NCBI RefSeq assembly: GCF_000335475.2
Contig: NZ_ANAH02000071.1
Location: forward strand, 1 to 64,000
Direction of reading: 5' to 3'
Origin: Cystobacter fuscus DSM 2262
GTDB lineage: Bacteria > Myxococcota > Myxococcia > Myxococcales > Myxococcaceae
Length of the DNA: 64,000 nucleotides
A model generated the notes under the pieces. The model was not told the DNA's origin. It saw only the letters and a list, made by a program, of their open reading frames with translations, and ran no database searches. Below, piece after piece: positions 39,705 to 47,885 of this stretch (position 1 is its first letter; each line of letters begins with the position of its first letter). The translations under genes and the position numbers were made by a program.

Positions 39705-40124
39705 CTAGGCGCGCGCCGGAGGAGACACCTTGGGCGCCAGGTCGAGCACGGACAGCGAGGACAGCGCGCGGGGAGACTCGGTGACGAGCGGATTCACCTC
39801 GAGGCAGGTCGCGACGAGGGACGTCGCTGGCGCGGGGCTCCCGGTCCATGGGGGGCGCTCGCTGGAGGAGAGGAAGTCGCACGCCTCATGGCGCAGCGCG
39901 CCTTCGGGCACGGACGCCTGCCGCTCCACCGCTCGTTCTTCCTGGAAGCGCACCGAGCGTGCGGAGCTCCCGCTGGAAGGGGCCTCCTCGAAGGCGCCGT
40001 GCACCGCGCAGTAGCGGTGCGAGTGTCCCTGGACGTGCGCGAGGGCGAGCAGTGACTGGATCACCCAGAGCGCCACCAGCAGGGGCGCGATGAGGGGACC
40101 AGCGGTATGGGCTCGGGAACGCAT
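39705..40124 (-). CDS. Small membrane-anchored His/Cys protein heading the metal operon (DUF2946-like)
   Basis: 139 residues. One N-terminal hydrophobic segment (PLIAPLLVALWVIQSLLAL) then AHVQGHSHRYCAVHGAF, EGALRHEACDFLSSSE, and an end LDLAPKVSPPARA. Same design and the same last motif as the protein at 28901-29335, so the two are paralogues. As first gene of the operon it may present metal to the uptake system or act as a sensor; this is inference. There is no Shine-Dalgarno before the ATG, and the predicted transcript start is only about 12 bases upstream. Confidence 0.65.
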   Translation of the reverse strand: MRSRAHTAGPLIAPLLVALWVIQSLLALAHVQGHSHRYCAVHGAFEEAPSSGSSARSVRFQEERAVERQASVPEGALRHEACDFLSSSERPPWTGSPAPATSLVATCLEVNPLVTESPRALSSLSVLDLAPKVSPPARA

Positions 40125-40142
40125 GGACCAGGGGATCCCAGG

Positions 40143-40171
40143 GCTCTACTGACGTGCCCGGAGCGTGTCAA
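40143..40171 (-). promoter_or_regulatory. Promoter of the metal acquisition operon
   Basis: On the minus strand TTGACA (40171-40166), a perfect -35, is separated by 17 bases from TAGAGC (40148-40143). Transcription would start near 40136, giving an unusually short leader before the first ATG at 40124. The GGGATCCC palindrome in this leader might be an operator. Confidence 0.45.
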
Positions 40172-40304
40172 GGGTGGGAGGGTGAACGGCGGGAAGCGCT
40201 CTTCATTCCGGGGATGGGTCTTCCCGGAAGATCCCACGCGGGCTTCGCTATAGGTTGCACCCCCTGTCGTGTTGGGGTCCTAGGAACGTCCAGGAGGTGT
40301 GCCC

Positions 40305-40928
40305 GTGGGAAATCGCCGAGTCACGAAGGAGGGAGCGCGAGTCATGAAGCCGGATCGGGCCGCCATGGCCGTGGCCATCCAGGACTTCCTGCGCGCGGCG
40401 GGACTCTCCCAGGAGGAGGATCCCAACCTCCACGAGACGCCGGAGCGGGTGGCGGAGGCGTGGGCGACGGAGTTCCTCGACGGCTACACCCAGACGCCCG
40501 AGGAGGCGCTGGGGGAGTTGATTCGCGCGCCGCGAGGCTCGTCCGGGGAGTTGGTGGTGGTGACGGACCTGCGCTTCCAGTCCATGTGTCCGCACCACCT
40601 GCTGCCCGTCGAGGGCCGGGCCCATGTGGCCTACGTCCCAGCGAAGTGGGTGGTGGGTTTCGGGCGGTTGGGCACGCTGGTGGATTGCTTCGCGCACCGG
40701 CTCATCCTCCAGGAGGACATGGCGCGCGAGGTGGCCGCGTCGTTGGCGCGCGTGCTCGGCAGCCCCGCCACCGCCTGCATCATCGAGGCGGAGCAGGCGT
40801 GTTTGCGCATTCGGGGGCCCCGGCAGCGGGATGCGCGCACGCACGCGGAGGCCTATGAAGGTTTGTTGCGACGGGACGGAGCCATGCGCCGGGAGTTGTG
40901 GACGCGCCTGGCGCTCCCGCGCCGATGA
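40305..40928 (+). CDS. folE: GTP cyclohydrolase I
   Basis: 207 residues with the GTG start, or 194 from ATG 40344. It converts GTP to 7,8-dihydroneopterin triphosphate, the first step to folate and biopterin. Zinc and catalytic motifs are SMCPHHLLPVEGRAHVAYVP (Cys and His), CFAHRLILQEDM, and the second zinc Cys in EAEQACLRIRGP. GTG 40305 has AGGAGG with a 7-base spacer and is preferred; ATG 40344 has GGAGG 11 bases away. The oxidase gene follows 13 bases later, so both are probably on one transcript. Confidence 0.94.
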   Translation: MGNRRVTKEGARVMKPDRAAMAVAIQDFLRAAGLSQEEDPNLHETPERVAEAWATEFLDGYTQTPEEALGELIRAPRGSSGELVVVTDLRFQSMCPHHLLPVEGRAHVAYVPAKWVVGFGRLGTLVDCFAHRLILQEDMAREVAASLARVLGSPATACIIEAEQACLRIRGPRQRDARTHAEAYEGLLRRDGAMRRELWTRLALPRR

Positions 40929-40941
40929 AGGAGGGAGCGGC

Positions 40942-42372
40942 ATGAGCCTGCCCGCGGAGCGTACTTTTCCGAGACCCGATCCCGCGCTGATGGAGCGAGC
41001 CCACACGTCTCTGGTGGCGGTGCTGTCCGAGGGCCAGGTGCGCCGCGACGCGCCCACCCTGGAGCGCTACGCCCGGGACGAGTCCGACTCGGGCGTCTAT
41101 CCCCCGGATCTCGTGGTGTTTCCCGAGGACACGGCCCAGGTGTCCGCGGTCTTCCGCACCTGCCAGGCGCTCGGTGTGCCCTTCACGCCCTGTGGGGCGC
41201 GCAGTGGCAAGAGTGGCGGCTCGCTGCCCCTACGAGGCGGCGTGGCGGTGAGCCTGGAGCGGATGAACCGCATCCTCTCGGTGTCGGTGGAGGACATGAC
41301 GGCGGTGGCGCAGCCGGGCGTCATCACCGGTGACTTCATGAAGGCGGTGGACGCCCAGGGGCTCTTCTATCCCCCGGACCCGAACTCCTGGGAGTTCTGC
41401 ACCCTGGGCGGCAACGTGGCGGAGAACGCCGGAGGCCCGCGGGCGCTCAAGTATGGCGTCACCCGGGACTACGTCATCGGCCTGGAGTGGGTGCTGCCCT
41501 CGGGCGAGGTGCTGCGCGTGGGCCGCCGCACGCTCAAGGGAGTGGCGGGTTACGATCTGGTGGGCCTTTTCGTGGGCTCGGAGGGAACGCTCGGGGTGGC
41601 CACGGAGATCACCGTCCAGCTCCTGCCCCGGCCCCGGTACGTGAAGACGGCCCTCGTCGTCTTCGACTCGGTGTACGCCGCCGCGCGCGCCATCACCGCC
41701 GTGCTGACGGCGGGAATCCTCCCCCGGACGTTGGAGCTCCTCGATGACACGGCCCTTTACGCCGTGCGTCATCGCGGCTTTCCCTTCCCCGAGGGCGCGG
41801 GAGCGGCCGTCATCGCCGAGGTGGATGGCAACGTGGAGGAGGGCCTGTTCACGGAGCTCACCCTGCTCGGGGAGATCTGCGAGCGGGAGGGGGCGCGGGA
41901 GGTGCTCGTGGCCCAGGACGAGTCCCAACGAGAGAGGCTGTGGACGGCGCGCCGCCTGGTCTCCCCGGCCCTCCGGGCCTTGCGGCCGCACAAGATTTCC
42001 GAGGACATCGCCGTTCCTCGCTCCCGGATTCCCGACATCATCCGGGCGCTCAAGGACATGGGCGAGGAGCTGGGTCTGCTCGTCGCCACCTACGGTCACG
42101 CGGGAGACGGCAACCTGCACGCCAACCTGCTCTACGACGGTCCGCACCAGCGCGCGCTCGTGGAGAAGGGCATCCAACGGATGTTGGAAATCACCGTCGC
42201 CATGGGTGGCACCATCACAGGCGAGCATGGTGTGGGACACGCCAAGCGGGAATATCTGGCGATGGAGCAGGATGAGGGCGTCCTCTCCCTGCAACGCCGG
42301 CTGAAGGACTTCTTCGATCCTTCGGGACTCCTGAATCCGGAGAAGATCTTTCCAGCGCCCAGGCGGCCGTGA
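40942..42372 (+). CDS. FAD-linked oxidase, GlcD / D-lactate dehydrogenase type
   Basis: 476 residues. The N-terminal PCMH-type FAD domain shows VPFTPCGARSGKSGGSLPL and FCTLGGNVAENAGGPRALKYG; the C-terminal half shows YGHAGDGNLHANLL, EHGVGHAKREYL and LNPEKIF. Family 4 flavoenzymes of this kind oxidise 2-hydroxyacids such as glycolate or D-lactate in the cytoplasm or at the membrane; no GlcE/GlcF subunits are nearby, so the exact substrate is open. GGAGGG precedes the ATG. It follows folE closely without an obvious metabolic link. Confidence 0.9.
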   Translation: MSLPAERTFPRPDPALMERAHTSLVAVLSEGQVRRDAPTLERYARDESDSGVYPPDLVVFPEDTAQVSAVFRTCQALGVPFTPCGARSGKSGGSLPLRGGVAVSLERMNRILSVSVEDMTAVAQPGVITGDFMKAVDAQGLFYPPDPNSWEFCTLGGNVAENAGGPRALKYGVTRDYVIGLEWVLPSGEVLRVGRRTLKGVAGYDLVGLFVGSEGTLGVATEITVQLLPRPRYVKTALVVFDSVYAAARAITAVLTAGILPRTLELLDDTALYAVRHRGFPFPEGAGAAVIAEVDGNVEEGLFTELTLLGEICEREGAREVLVAQDESQRERLWTARRLVSPALRALRPHKISEDIAVPRSRIPDIIRALKDMGEELGLLVATYGHAGDGNLHANLLYDGPHQRALVEKGIQRMLEITVAMGGTITGEHGVGHAKREYLAMEQDEGVLSLQRRLKDFFDPSGLLNPEKIFPAPRRP

Positions 42373-42433
42373 CGCTATGGAAGGAGTGGGGTCGTTTCAC
42401 TCCAAGTCATTGCCGCGAACATTGTCGTGCGAC

Positions 42434-42462
42434 TTGTGGACAGGGTAAGCAGAACAAATACT
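42434..42462 (+). promoter_or_regulatory. Tentative promoter of the sigma-factor gene
   Basis: TTGTGG (42434-42439) and AATACT (42457-42462) are 17 bases apart in the 206-base gap before the sigma gene. The matches are only moderate. Confidence 0.28.
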
Positions 42463-42578
42463 CCCCTGTCGTGGAATCGAGAAACCCTCCGGGCCGTCGT
42501 GCGTCTTAACTCCAAGAGTGGACGCGGAGACGGGGGTGGGCGCGTCCGAATCGTGAATGCAACGGAGGACGCGAAATC

Positions 42579-43328
42579 ATGGCAACCAGGACGATGAAGT
42601 ACGGAGCCGAGGGCCTTTCGCACTACCTGCGTCACCTCGGGGAGCACACGCAGTTGACCCGGGAGCAGGAGTACGAGCTGGCTGGTCGTGCCCGCAAGGG
42701 CGATGAGGCGGCGCGACAGACGCTCGCCACGAGCAACCTGGCGTTCGTGGTAGCGGTGGCCAAGAAGTTCGCCAACCGTGGGGCTCGCCTGGACGACCTC
42801 ATCCAGGAGGGCAACGTGGGCTTGATGAAGGCCATCGAGCACTTCGACCCGAAGAAGAACGTGCGCTTCGCCACCTACGCGGTGTGGTGGATCCGCGCCT
42901 ACATCACCCGCTACCTCAAGGACAACCGCAGCCAGGTGCGCGGTGGCGAGGCCGAGCGCGGCAGCATGATGGACTTCTCGCTCGACGCGAGCATCGACGA
43001 GGACGGCGAGACGACCTTCCTGGATCGGCTGGAGGACGGGGGGCCGTCGCCCCAGGCCATCTTCCTGTCGCGCGAGCAGGATGGGGAGGTTCAGGAGGCC
43101 CTGGCCAAGGTTCGCAAGCGCATTGGCGATCTGGGCTGGGACATCCTCCAGGAGCGGCTCACGCAGGACAAACCGCGCACGCTCGAGGAGCTGGGCCAGC
43201 GCTGGGGCGTGTCGCGCGAGCGCGTGCGGCAGGTGGAACTCAAGACGAAGAACTTCCTCGAGCGTTACCTGGCGGCCTTCAACCAGGACGAGGAGTTCGA
43301 GGCCATGAACCCGGCCGACGCCGCTTGA
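42579..43328 (+). CDS. RpoH-like alternative sigma factor
   Basis: 249 residues. Region 2 is intact: LATSNLAFVVAVAKKFANRG, DDLIQEGNVGLMKAIEHFDP, and FATYAVWWIRAYITRYL (the RpoH-like -10 recognition helix). Region 4 ends with TLEELGQRWGVSRERVRQVE, the helix-turn-helix that reads the -35 box. Region 1.1 is absent and the protein is short, as in the SigB/SigC/SigD group of M. xanthus, which act in development and stress; which of these it corresponds to cannot be told. GGAGG lies 10 bases before the ATG. It is a single gene, ended by a hairpin. Confidence 0.9.
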   Translation: MATRTMKYGAEGLSHYLRHLGEHTQLTREQEYELAGRARKGDEAARQTLATSNLAFVVAVAKKFANRGARLDDLIQEGNVGLMKAIEHFDPKKNVRFATYAVWWIRAYITRYLKDNRSQVRGGEAERGSMMDFSLDASIDEDGETTFLDRLEDGGPSPQAIFLSREQDGEVQEALAKVRKRIGDLGWDILQERLTQDKPRTLEELGQRWGVSRERVRQVELKTKNFLERYLAAFNQDEEFEAMNPADAA

Positions 43329-43362
43329 GCGCGAGGGCGGGTTCCATGTCCATAGCTCACCG

Positions 43363-43403
43363 AGGCGGTCCTCGAGGTGCCTGAAGCACCGCGGGGGCCG
43401 CCT
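43363..43403 (+). terminator. Hairpin after the sigma-factor gene
   Basis: An outer stem AGGCGG (43363-43368) / CCGCCT (43398-43403) encloses a second perfect hairpin GGTGC-ctgaa-GCACC (43376-43390). The run TTCCTCGTTT follows. Probable terminator. Confidence 0.45.
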
Positions 43404-43438
43404 TCCTCGTTTGAAAATCGCGTGCTAACACGACGGGA

Positions 43439-44179
43439 ATGCGCTCGCTTGCTCTTGCCCTCGTCCTGTTGATGGCCCTGCCCGGGCTGGCCGCCACCCC
43501 CGATGAGCTGTCCGCGATGGACGCGTTGTACGCGAAGCGGGCGGACGGTGCCGTGGTGAAGCAACTGGGCGAGACGTTGAACAAGGCACTCCAGGCGGCC
43601 CCCGAGGACTACGAGCTGTTGTGGCGCTCGGCCCGGCTCCTCCAGTGGCAGGCGGATGGCGCCGCCGATTCGAAGGCCAAGAAGAGCTTCGGCAAGCAGG
43701 CCTGGGAGATGGGAGATCGCGCGCGCAAGGTGGTGCCCGGGCGCGTCGAGGGCCACTACTTCTCCGCCGCGGGCATCGGCTCCTACTCGCAGGCGGTGGG
43801 TATCCTCACGGCGCTGGGCGAGGGTCTGGAGGGCAAGTACAACGAGCGCCTGGACACGGCGATCAAGCTCGATCCCCAGTACGACTTCGGCGCGCCGCTG
43901 CTCATCAAGGGGCGCTACCACTACGAGCTGCCCTGGCCCAAGCGGGACTTGAAGAAGTCCGCCGCGCTCTACCAGAAGGTGCTCGCGGCGCACCCCGGCA
44001 ACCTGCGCGCGTGGATGTTCCTGGCCGACACGCTCCTGGCCCAGGGCGAGGAGAAGCAGGCGCACGAGGCCATCCTCAAGGTCTTCCAGGGCAGCGTGGC
44101 GTATGACCCCGCCGAGGGCCAGCGCGTCCAGGCCCAGGCCAAGGCGGTGCGGGCCCGCATCGAGGAGAAGCTCAAGTAG
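43439..44179 (+). CDS. Secreted TPR-type protein
   Basis: 246 residues. Signal peptide MRSLALALVLLMALPGLAA, then helical repeats: YELLWRSARLLQWQADGA, GKYNERLDTAIKLDPQYDFG, SAALYQKVLAAHPGNLRAWM. The size and layout are reminiscent of the TatT/T-component proteins of periplasmic TRAP-type systems, but no transporter genes are near, so only a periplasmic TPR role is claimed. The start codon is supported by the signal peptide; no strong Shine-Dalgarno is visible. Confidence 0.72.
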   Translation: MRSLALALVLLMALPGLAATPDELSAMDALYAKRADGAVVKQLGETLNKALQAAPEDYELLWRSARLLQWQADGAADSKAKKSFGKQAWEMGDRARKVVPGRVEGHYFSAAGIGSYSQAVGILTALGEGLEGKYNERLDTAIKLDPQYDFGAPLLIKGRYHYELPWPKRDLKKSAALYQKVLAAHPGNLRAWMFLADTLLAQGEEKQAHEAILKVFQGSVAYDPAEGQRVQAQAKAVRARIEEKLK

Positions 44180-44199
44180 GGCGGGGCAAGCAACGACGA

Positions 44200-44240
44200 C
44201 GCCCGTGCCGCCCCCTCGTCTGGAGGAGAGCGCACGGGCG
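44200..44240. terminator. Inverted repeat between convergent genes
   Basis: CGCCCGTGC (44200-44208) pairs with GCACGGGCG (44232-44240) across a 23-nt loop, between the plus-strand TPR gene and minus-strand tatA. It may act as a shared terminator; no T-run on either side. Confidence 0.35.
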
Positions 44241-44267
44241 CGAGCCGCACGACGTTCGCGGGAGGAC

Positions 44268-44507
44268 TCAGCCCTGACGGCTGGCGCTGCGCGCGTTGGC
44301 GTCCTTCATGTCCACGCCATTGGAGCCCTCGGCGAAGGTCGGCGTGGACTTCTTCTCCTCGGGCGCGGACTCCTCACCGCTGAAGCCCCGCTTGAAGTTG
44401 CGGATGGCGCTCCCCAGGGAAGAGCCCAGCTGCGGCAGGCGCGTGCCTCCGAAGAGGAGGAGCAGCGCCCCCATGATCAACAGAATCTCCATCGGTTTCA
44501 GACCCAT
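44268..44507 (-). CDS. tatA: Twin-arginine translocase subunit TatA/TatE
   Basis: 79 residues. Short N-terminal helix MEILLIMGALLLLFGGTRLP, then the amphipathic helix (LGSSLGSAIRNFKRGFSG) and a charged tail, the standard TatA form. It forms the protein-conducting ring of the Tat system in the inner membrane. AGGAGGG five bases before ATG 44507 fixes the start; the 21 upstream in-frame codons are not part of the gene. No tatB or tatC is adjacent. Confidence 0.92.
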   Translation of the reverse strand: MGLKPMEILLIMGALLLLFGGTRLPQLGSSLGSAIRNFKRGFSGEESAPEEKKSTPTFAEGSNGVDMKDANARSASRQG

Positions 44508-44593
44508 CGCGCCCTCCTTGGCACAAACCGGCGCCACAGGATAGCCCCATGCGGGGTGGGTCGCCAGCAAGACACGCGTGCTTTACACCTGGA

Positions 44594-45595
44594 CTACACC
44601 TGGATGCCCGCGGAGGTAGCGAGCAGGGCGGGCAGGGTGAGGTAGAGCGTCGTGCCGCCCGCGTCGCTGCTCGCTCCCACGCTGCCTCCCTGCACCTCCA
44701 CCTCCTGCTGGGCGAGCGCCAGACGCAGCGGATCCTCCAGCTTCTTCTCGCGAAAGGCGCGCTCCTCCCGTGCGAACACCAGCGCGAGCTCCTCGTCCGG
44801 CACGGGGACTCCGTCCCGCCGGACTTCCACGCGCAGCCATTGTCCCTGGGGCAGCACTCGCACCCGGAGTTGTTCTCCGGCCTGGGCGCGCAGCAGGTGG
44901 TGGCGGATGAAGGCCTCCACGGCGTGCTGGACACGCCCCGCGTCCACGTCCACTTCGGGGAGGGGACCGCCCGGCAGCTCCAGGCTGAGCGCCACGCTGG
45001 CCGTGCCCGCCGCCTCCAGGTGGCGTTCCACCGCGGCGGTGAGCAGGGGCTCGAGCGGCTGCCGCTCCCGCTCGCACGCCAGCATGCCCAGGTCGGCCCG
45101 GCTCGCGTCGAAGAAGTCCTGGGAGAACGACAGGGCCTTGTCGGTGTTGCGCAGGATGGTCTCCAACCCGCGTTTGGCCTTGGCCTCCAGGGGGATGCGG
45201 CCGTTGAGCAGCAGGGCCGCGTAGGAGCGCACGTTGGCCAGCGCGCCCCGGAGATCGTGCGAGGCCATGCCCAGGTAGCGCACGCGGCGGTGGATGAGCA
45301 TCGCGTCGTCTTCCTGGGGCTGGGTCCACACCAGCCGCGCGCCATCGCCCATGGGCCGCTCGCCCACCCGCAGCAGCCGATCCTCGCGCTCCCACAGCTC
45401 TCCACCCGCCCGGAGGTGGAAACCCGCCCCCTCCATCAGCTCCGCCACGGAGCCCACGGTTTCGGGCAGACGCTCCAGTCCCAGCTGGGCGCTCAGCCGC
45501 TCGTCCAGTGGCTGGAGCTGGCCACGCCGTGACAGGATGGCGAAGCCAGGCTCGTCGGCGCCCATCGCCCCGGGTCTTTCCAACTCACACCTCAC
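44594..45595 (-). CDS. Histidine-kinase-like protein with degenerate ATPase domain
   Basis: 333 residues from GTG 45595. The phosphoacceptor H-box is clear (RYLGMASHDLRGALANVRSY, His about residue 113). The ATPase half departs from the family: the N-box (RVQHAVEAFIRHHL) lacks the Mg-binding Asn, the G1 box is RRDGVPVPDEEL instead of D-G-G, and G2 is weak. No membrane segment. It may be a pseudokinase, a phosphotransfer protein or a scaffold. GTG 45595 has AGGAG at good spacing; ATG 45616 lacks a Shine-Dalgarno. It is divergent from a response regulator and may be functionally linked to it. Confidence 0.75.
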   Translation of the reverse strand: MRCELERPGAMGADEPGFAILSRRGQLQPLDERLSAQLGLERLPETVGSVAELMEGAGFHLRAGGELWEREDRLLRVGERPMGDGARLVWTQPQEDDAMLIHRRVRYLGMASHDLRGALANVRSYAALLLNGRIPLEAKAKRGLETILRNTDKALSFSQDFFDASRADLGMLACERERQPLEPLLTAAVERHLEAAGTASVALSLELPGGPLPEVDVDAGRVQHAVEAFIRHHLLRAQAGEQLRVRVLPQGQWLRVEVRRDGVPVPDEELALVFAREERAFREKKLEDPLRLALAQQEVEVQGGSVGASSDAGGTTLYLTLPALLATSAGIQV

Positions 45596-45713
45596 GCCTG
45601 CCCTCTCCTCGTCCATGGGTTGATGTACAGAGTGGGTCGGCTCTGTCACTTTTGCAACGAGCCTGCCGCGCCGCTCCACGGACCGGCCGATTTCCCCCGC
45701 ACCTTGACGCGCC

Positions 45714-46166
45714 TTGGGGGAAAATCGAGCCCGCGCATCACTTGAGGAGAAGAATCTGTCTTCCGCTAATCTTCAGCCCCAGGATTCCCACGTCGTGCTG
45801 GTGGTCGATGACGACCCCGACATCCTCGAGGCCCTGTCGGAAATCCTCGAGGCCGAGGGCTTCGAGATCCGCCGGGCACGCAATGGCAAGGAGGCCCTCG
45901 AACGGCTCGAGCCCGATCCCCCCCAGCTCATCCTCCTGGACTTGATGATGCCGGTGATGGACGGCTGGGAGTTCGCCCAGCGCATGCGCCAGCGGCCCAG
46001 CGTGGCCCACATCCCCATCATCGTCCTGAGCGCCGACCGCAACGTGGGCCTCAAGGCCACGGACATCGGCGCCACGGGCCACCTGGCCAAGCCCTTCGAA
46101 TTGAGTGATCTGCTCGACATGGTCCGCCGGGCCCTGGCCAGCGGCACGCGCGGCACCGCTCGCTGA
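45714..46166 (+). CDS. Single-domain response regulator
   Basis: The receiver domain is complete: acidic pair in LVVDDDPDILEAL, phospho-Asp in LILLDLMMP, Ser in IVLSADRN and Lys in HLAKPFEL. There is no output domain, so it acts by protein contact. The start is uncertain. TTG 45714 has no ribosome-binding site. GAGGAG (45744-45749) lies six bases before an in-frame CTG at 45756, and GTG 45795 begins directly before the first beta strand. Coordinates give the longest form (150 residues). It is divergent from the degenerate histidine kinase. Confidence 0.85.
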   Translation: MGENRARASLEEKNLSSANLQPQDSHVVLVVDDDPDILEALSEILEAEGFEIRRARNGKEALERLEPDPPQLILLDLMMPVMDGWEFAQRMRQRPSVAHIPIIVLSADRNVGLKATDIGATGHLAKPFELSDLLDMVRRALASGTRGTAR

Positions 46167-46252
46167 ACCCGCTTGCTGGCTTGACCTCCCCGGGACCCGT
46201 CATTACGGTCCTGGCCGGCGTTGATTCAACAATCAATCCCCAAGGAGCAAGC

Positions 46253-46579
46253 ATGAACTCGAAGGACATCATCGAGAGCCGCATCCCGAGCATCCTCAAG
46301 GAGAAGCCGGAGCTGGCCAAGGACATCAACGCGGTCATCCACTTCGACATCAGTGGCGACAACGGCGGCAAGTGGACGCTGGACTGTACCAAGCCCGAGG
46401 GCTGGGTGTCCGAGGGCATCAACGGCGCGTCCAAGATGACCGTCTACATGTCCAACGAGGACTTCGTGAAGATCACCGAGAAGAAGCTCAACTCGCAGAT
46501 GGCCGCCATGCAGGGGAAGATCAAGTTCAAGCCCATGGACATGGGCCTCGCCATGAAGCTGGCGAAGCTGCTGGGCTAG
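46253..46579 (+). CDS. SCP2 sterol-carrier-type protein
   Basis: 108 residues forming one SCP2 domain: NAVIHFDISGDNGGKWTLDC, SKMTVYMSNEDFVKI, GKIKFKPMDMGLAMKLAKLL. Such small proteins bind lipids or acyl-CoAs in the cytoplasm. AAGGAG five bases before the ATG. The CoA transferase/racemase gene follows after a terminator; a link through acyl-CoA metabolism is possible. Confidence 0.9.
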   Translation: MNSKDIIESRIPSILKEKPELAKDINAVIHFDISGDNGGKWTLDCTKPEGWVSEGINGASKMTVYMSNEDFVKITEKKLNSQMAAMQGKIKFKPMDMGLAMKLAKLLG

Positions 46580-46623
46580 ACTCACCGGAAGCCGCGTCCC
46601 CTCGGGGCCGCGTGTTTCCTCGG

Positions 46624-46665
46624 GCGGCGCGCGCTCCTCTGGGGCTCGCGCCGCTTCTTTTTTTT
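46624..46665 (+). terminator. Intrinsic terminator after the SCP2 gene
   Basis: An 8-bp stem GCGGCGCG (46624-46631) / CGCGCCGC (46647-46654) is followed by TTCTTTTTTTT. Confidence 0.8.
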
Positions 46666-46688
46666 CCGCCCCCGCCCCCCCCACGCCC

Positions 46689-47885
46689 ATGAACACGCTT
46701 CCCCTGTCTGGCCTCAAGGTCCTGGATCTCTCCCGGCTGCTGCCGGGCCCGTACGCCACGCTGGTACTCGCCGACCTGGGCGCCACGGTGGACCGGGTGG
46801 AGGACCCCGCCGGGGGTGATCCCCTGCGCCAGATGCCTCCCCTGAGCGACAGCGGCGAGAGCGCGCTGTTCTACGGGCTCAACCGCAACAAGCGCTCGCT
46901 CACGCTGGATCTCAAGTCCCCCGCGGGCCGCGACGCCTTCCTGCGCCTGGTGCGCGGCTACGACGTGCTCGTGGAGAGCTTCCGGCCCGGTGTCATGGAG
47001 CGCCTGGGGCTGGGCTGGGACGCGCTGCACGCGCTCCACCCGCGGCTCGTCTATTGCGCCATCTCCGGCTACGGCCAGACGGGCCCGGATCGGCTCCAGG
47101 CGGGACATGATCTCAACTACGTGGCGCGCGCGGGAGTGCTCGGCTACGGCGGCCAGACGGAGGGCGCGCCGGCCTTTCCCGGCGTGCAGATGGGCGACAT
47201 CGGCGGCGGCAGCCTCTTCGCGCTGGTGGGCGTGCTCGCGGCGCTCCACGAGCGCGAGCGCACCGGCCAGGGCCGCTTCGTGGACGTGTCCATGACGGAC
47301 GGCGCCCTGGCCTTCCTCCACATGCACCTGGCCGCGCGGCTCTTCCTCGGCGACCAGGCGCCGCCCCTGCGCCGCGGCACGGACATCCTCAACGGCGGCT
47401 TCGCCGGCTACGGGCTCTATCGCACCTCGGATGGTCGCTACCTCTCCGTGGGCGCCCTCGAACCCAAGTTCTTCGCCGGCGTGTGCGAGGTGCTCGGACG
47501 CCCCGAGCTGCTCGCCGACGGCTACTCCCCGGGCGAGGCGGGCGCGCGCGTGAAGGCCGAGCTCACGCGCCTGTTCTCCGAGCACCCGCTGGCGTACTGG
47601 ATGGAACGCTTCAGCGGCCAGGACGTGTGTGTCGAACCCGTACTCGAAGGGGACGAGGTGCTCGCGGATGCTCAGCTGCGCGCCCGCGGTCTGTTCGCGC
47701 GGTCCGTGGATACCCCTCGGGGGAGGACGGTGACCCACCTGCTCACGCCGCTGCGCCTGGGCGACACGCCGCTGCGTCCTCCTCCCTCTCTGGGACAGCA
47801 CTCCCGGGACATCCTCCAGGAAGCGGGGTTGAGCCTGGAAGAGATTGAAAAGCTGGGCATCCAGGTCATGCCAGGAATTGAATGA
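46689..47885 (+). CDS. CaiB/BaiF-type CoA transferase, alpha-methylacyl-CoA racemase-like
   Basis: 398 residues. The family III CoA-transferase signature is intact: VLDLSRLLPGPYATLVLADLGA, NRNKRSLTLDLKSPAGRDAF, SGYGQTGP, and catalytic Asp170 in VQMGDIGGG. The single-domain length and close fit to racemases suggest it epimerises 2-methylacyl-CoA rather than transferring CoA. It could therefore act on methyl-branched acyl chains, which is interesting beside a PKS that uses methylmalonyl-CoA, but 271 bases separate them and no link is proven. The ATG has no Shine-Dalgarno; the preceding bases are a C-run. Confidence 0.88.
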   Translation: MNTLPLSGLKVLDLSRLLPGPYATLVLADLGATVDRVEDPAGGDPLRQMPPLSDSGESALFYGLNRNKRSLTLDLKSPAGRDAFLRLVRGYDVLVESFRPGVMERLGLGWDALHALHPRLVYCAISGYGQTGPDRLQAGHDLNYVARAGVLGYGGQTEGAPAFPGVQMGDIGGGSLFALVGVLAALHERERTGQGRFVDVSMTDGALAFLHMHLAARLFLGDQAPPLRRGTDILNGGFAGYGLYRTSDGRYLSVGALEPKFFAGVCEVLGRPELLADGYSPGEAGARVKAELTRLFSEHPLAYWMERFSGQDVCVEPVLEGDEVLADAQLRARGLFARSVDTPRGRTVTHLLTPLRLGDTPLRPPPSLGQHSRDILQEAGLSLEEIEKLGIQVMPGIE

